From Pipra filicauda (lineage: Eukaryota > Chordata > Aves > Passeriformes > Pipridae), in contig NW_024104321.1 of the NCBI RefSeq assembly GCF_003945595.2, positions 790,001 through 854,000 on the forward strand: a stretch of DNA of 64,000 nucleotides, given 5' to 3'. The position numbers were made by a program, and so were the translations under genes. Position 1 is the first letter of the stretch, and every line of letters begins with the position of its first letter. The notes under the pieces are model-generated. The model was not told where the DNA came from. It made no database searches and was given only the letters and a program-made list of their open reading frames with translations. Positions 61,838 to 64,000 of this stretch are shown here, one piece after another.

Positions 61838-62306
61838 ACTTCTTGCAGCGAGTCCAGAGGAGGCCTATGAAGATGATCAGAGGGCTAGAGCACCTCTCCT
61901 GTGGAGATAAACTGAGATATCTGGGGTTGTTCAGCCTGGAGAAGAGAAGGCTCCAGGAAGACTATAGAGCAGCCTTCCAGTACCTGAAGAAGGCCCATCA
62001 GAAAGCTGAAGTGGGACTGTCCACAAGGGCATGAGGTGACAGAACAAGGCATAGTGGCTTTAAACTGAAAGAGTCTAGATTTAAAATAGATACTAGAAAG
62101 AAATTGTTTACTGTGAGGGTGGTGAGACACTGGCACACATTGTCCAAACAGGTTGTGGATGCCCCAACGCTGGAAGTGTTAAAGGCCAGGTTGGATTAGG
62201 CTTTGAGCAACCTGTTCTAGTGAAAGGTGTTGAGCTCATGGCAGAGAGGTTGGAACTAATTGATCTTTAAGGTCCATTTCAACCCTAGACATTCTATGAT
62301 TCTAAA
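61838..62306 (+). mobile_element. CR1 LINE copy B, 3' piece and tail
   Basis: It resumes at 'cagcgagtccagaggagg', continues with [23 protein letters not shown] (about 61885-61950) and the 3' untranslated blocks 'ccttccagtacctgaagaag' and 'aggttgtggatgccccaacg', and ends with 'attctatgattcta' at 62291-62304. It resembles the downstream copy at 17490-17958 and so probably belongs to that CR1 subfamily. Confidence 0.95.
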
Positions 62307-64000
62307 TCTCAACTAATTGTCCCTGATTTTGTCAGTTGAAGATTTTGGATTTACCTAGTCCATGTGTCATGATAAGCACAACAGTGGGAATGGAACGCCC
62401 AGCATCTGATTCAGTCTTCATAGGGTTAACTGGTCTTATACTCCCTTTAAACTTAACACCTAATGTACTTTTGACATCTCTAGTTCAGTCACAATGTTCA
62501 GCTTTTGGTAAAAACTACCCAAAAAAGCCCATGTTCACTAGTTTTTGAAGTGATTCATTCTTGGAAACATGGACTAAAGCAAATAGAATGAGCTTTCTAC
62601 TAGAAATACTTCTCAGATGCCCTTTTTCTCAATACCTCCCATGTAATAGCATGAATTTTAATGTATCTACTGAAGATTCTTTGGTTGCTAATGTCACCCA
62701 GTGCCTACCTCCTGTTAAAACCATAGCACTCACACAGATCAATAAAGAAATGTTTTTGAACTGGCAAAAAAAAAATAAATAAAAAATTGCAAAAGCTACT
62801 GGAAAACAAATATTGCTCTTGGTCTGTATCTGTACTACACCAGGATGGGCTCACACAGGCTTAGACAGGTGAACAAAGGTTTGTTTCTAGATTAAAGTCT
62901 CTGAGGATAGGTAGAGGGATTGAAGGAAGTTTTGTACACAGAGAATTAACCACTATTCATCTCTGTGTTAGATAACATTTCCTCTGTGACTTTTAGGGTG
63001 ATGTTCTAAAATTGCTCCTATACAAGCAGGCATACTGATTTACTATGTATGGAAATCATTCTGTCTTATTCTTCAGGAAGCACCACACAAAAGGAAGAAT
63101 AGGAGTGGCTTTATGCCACTTCAGCAACTCCAAGCTGCTGAAGGAATTAGGAAGCTTCTCACACAAACTATGGTATCTCTGAGAATGTTTTCTCAAATGT
63201 CCTTATGTTAAGTGTGTCTATTTTGGCCTCAAATTTCTATGTCTAATTATAAAGGAGACAAACTTTTGTATATTAAAAATTGTGTAAATGAAAAGTTAAC
63301 ATTATGAATCCCTTATGCATGAACACATGGTGGCTACTGCTCGGTTTTGCTCCTCCCAGACTTTATTCTTAAAGCTAATCTGAGGTTTAAATCTCCGTTA
63401 ACCCTAAATTTTAATTCATTTGGGCAACTGCTGCTGTAACTAGTGAAAACTTCTAAATGCAAACATCCATCCTTTTCTTTTTGCAGCAGAAAAAAAATCC
63501 TTGGAGTTTTATTATAAAATATAATTTGAAACCATATGAGATATGAGCAACAATATGAACTCAAACAAATCAGAATTCTTATGCCAGATTACACAAGTGT
63601 GTTGGTAATACTGCAAATGAGATATGTACATTTCCTAATATTGATCAATATTGATCACATGGAAGAAACTAAGCTTATTTGAAATGTTAACCAAGTTTAA
63701 TATATTTAACTATTTAGAAAAATATTTCCCCATCCATTAAATTTAAAAGAGTCTTCATCTTTCATTTAAATGAAAACTGATCTTTGAATTAAATAAAAAT
63801 AGCAGAGCAGAATCAGTACATTCTGGTGCTGCCTTTTATACTGTTCATCTTATATTCAGGTTAGTGTTTCTTTGCTTAATTTTAAATTTGGGTTGGTTTA
63901 AAGATGTTCTTCAAGTGGGTGAAATATTCCTCGCCAAGTTCAGGGCTGCCTCGAATGCTCCCATTCTCCAAGGGAGGCTGGTTAGAATCAGGTTAATTAT
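62307..64000. other. unique AT-rich DNA, no gene recognised
   Basis: No gene, RNA or known repeat. There is a short exact tandem pair AATATTGATC at 63637-63656 and an A-rich tract at about 62765-62786. Confidence 0.55.

Overview
This window looks like part of a bird genome. The main evidence is a dozen copies or fragments of CR1, the dominant LINE of birds. Five plus-strand copies keep the diagnostic CR1 3' end, a short run of ATTCTATGAT-like units (near 17482, 17950, 41020, 61255 and 62300). Minus-strand copies start with its reverse complement (TCACAGAAT-type, near 7740, 11447 and 12000). The sequence is AT-rich, has no operon-like gene packing, and most open reading frames are under 110 codons. 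I found no host protein-coding gene, tRNA or rRNA that I could defend. It is best described as an intergenic or deep-intronic gene-poor stretch, with a few blocks that look like regulatory elements.

Layout. 1-7736: unique AT-rich DNA with a CT/CA microsatellite at 3762. 7737-18000: repeat-rich. It holds three minus-strand CR1 fragments (7.7, 11.4 and 12.0 kb), a decayed L3/CR1-type LINE on the minus strand (13.8-16.1 kb), and two plus-strand CR1 copies joined head to tail (16.65-17.96 kb). 18000-27300: unique DNA with two blocks resembling conserved regulatory elements (about 19.8-20.1 kb and 24.55-25.0 kb, the second with an RFX X-box-like palindrome). 27340-28573: two CR1 ORF2 relics back to back. 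28600-40190: mostly unique DNA, with a perfect 122-bp tandem duplication (35157-35400) and a perfect 270-bp direct repeat 428 bp apart (37917 and 38345). 40195-41025: a CR1 copy. 41030-59880: a long AT-rich stretch with one small CR1 fragment and a 12-bp perfect hairpin.

59893-62306 is the most structured part. Two CR1 copies sit head to tail, and each is interrupted by a separate foreign insertion: a 1,024-bp TG...CA segment that resembles a solo retroviral LTR and carries its own internal repeat array, and a 484-bp GC-rich segment flanked by an 8-bp direct repeat. The order of events can be read directly: CR1 copies first, insertions later. The rest, to 64000, is unique AT-rich DNA.

Nothing here works together as a pathway. 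The value of the window lies in its record of transposition (CR1 landing in the tails of older CR1s, then newer elements landing in CR1), in two perfect recent duplications, and in a few candidate non-coding regulatory blocks and one candidate exon. All element names come from motif recognition by eye, not from a database search.
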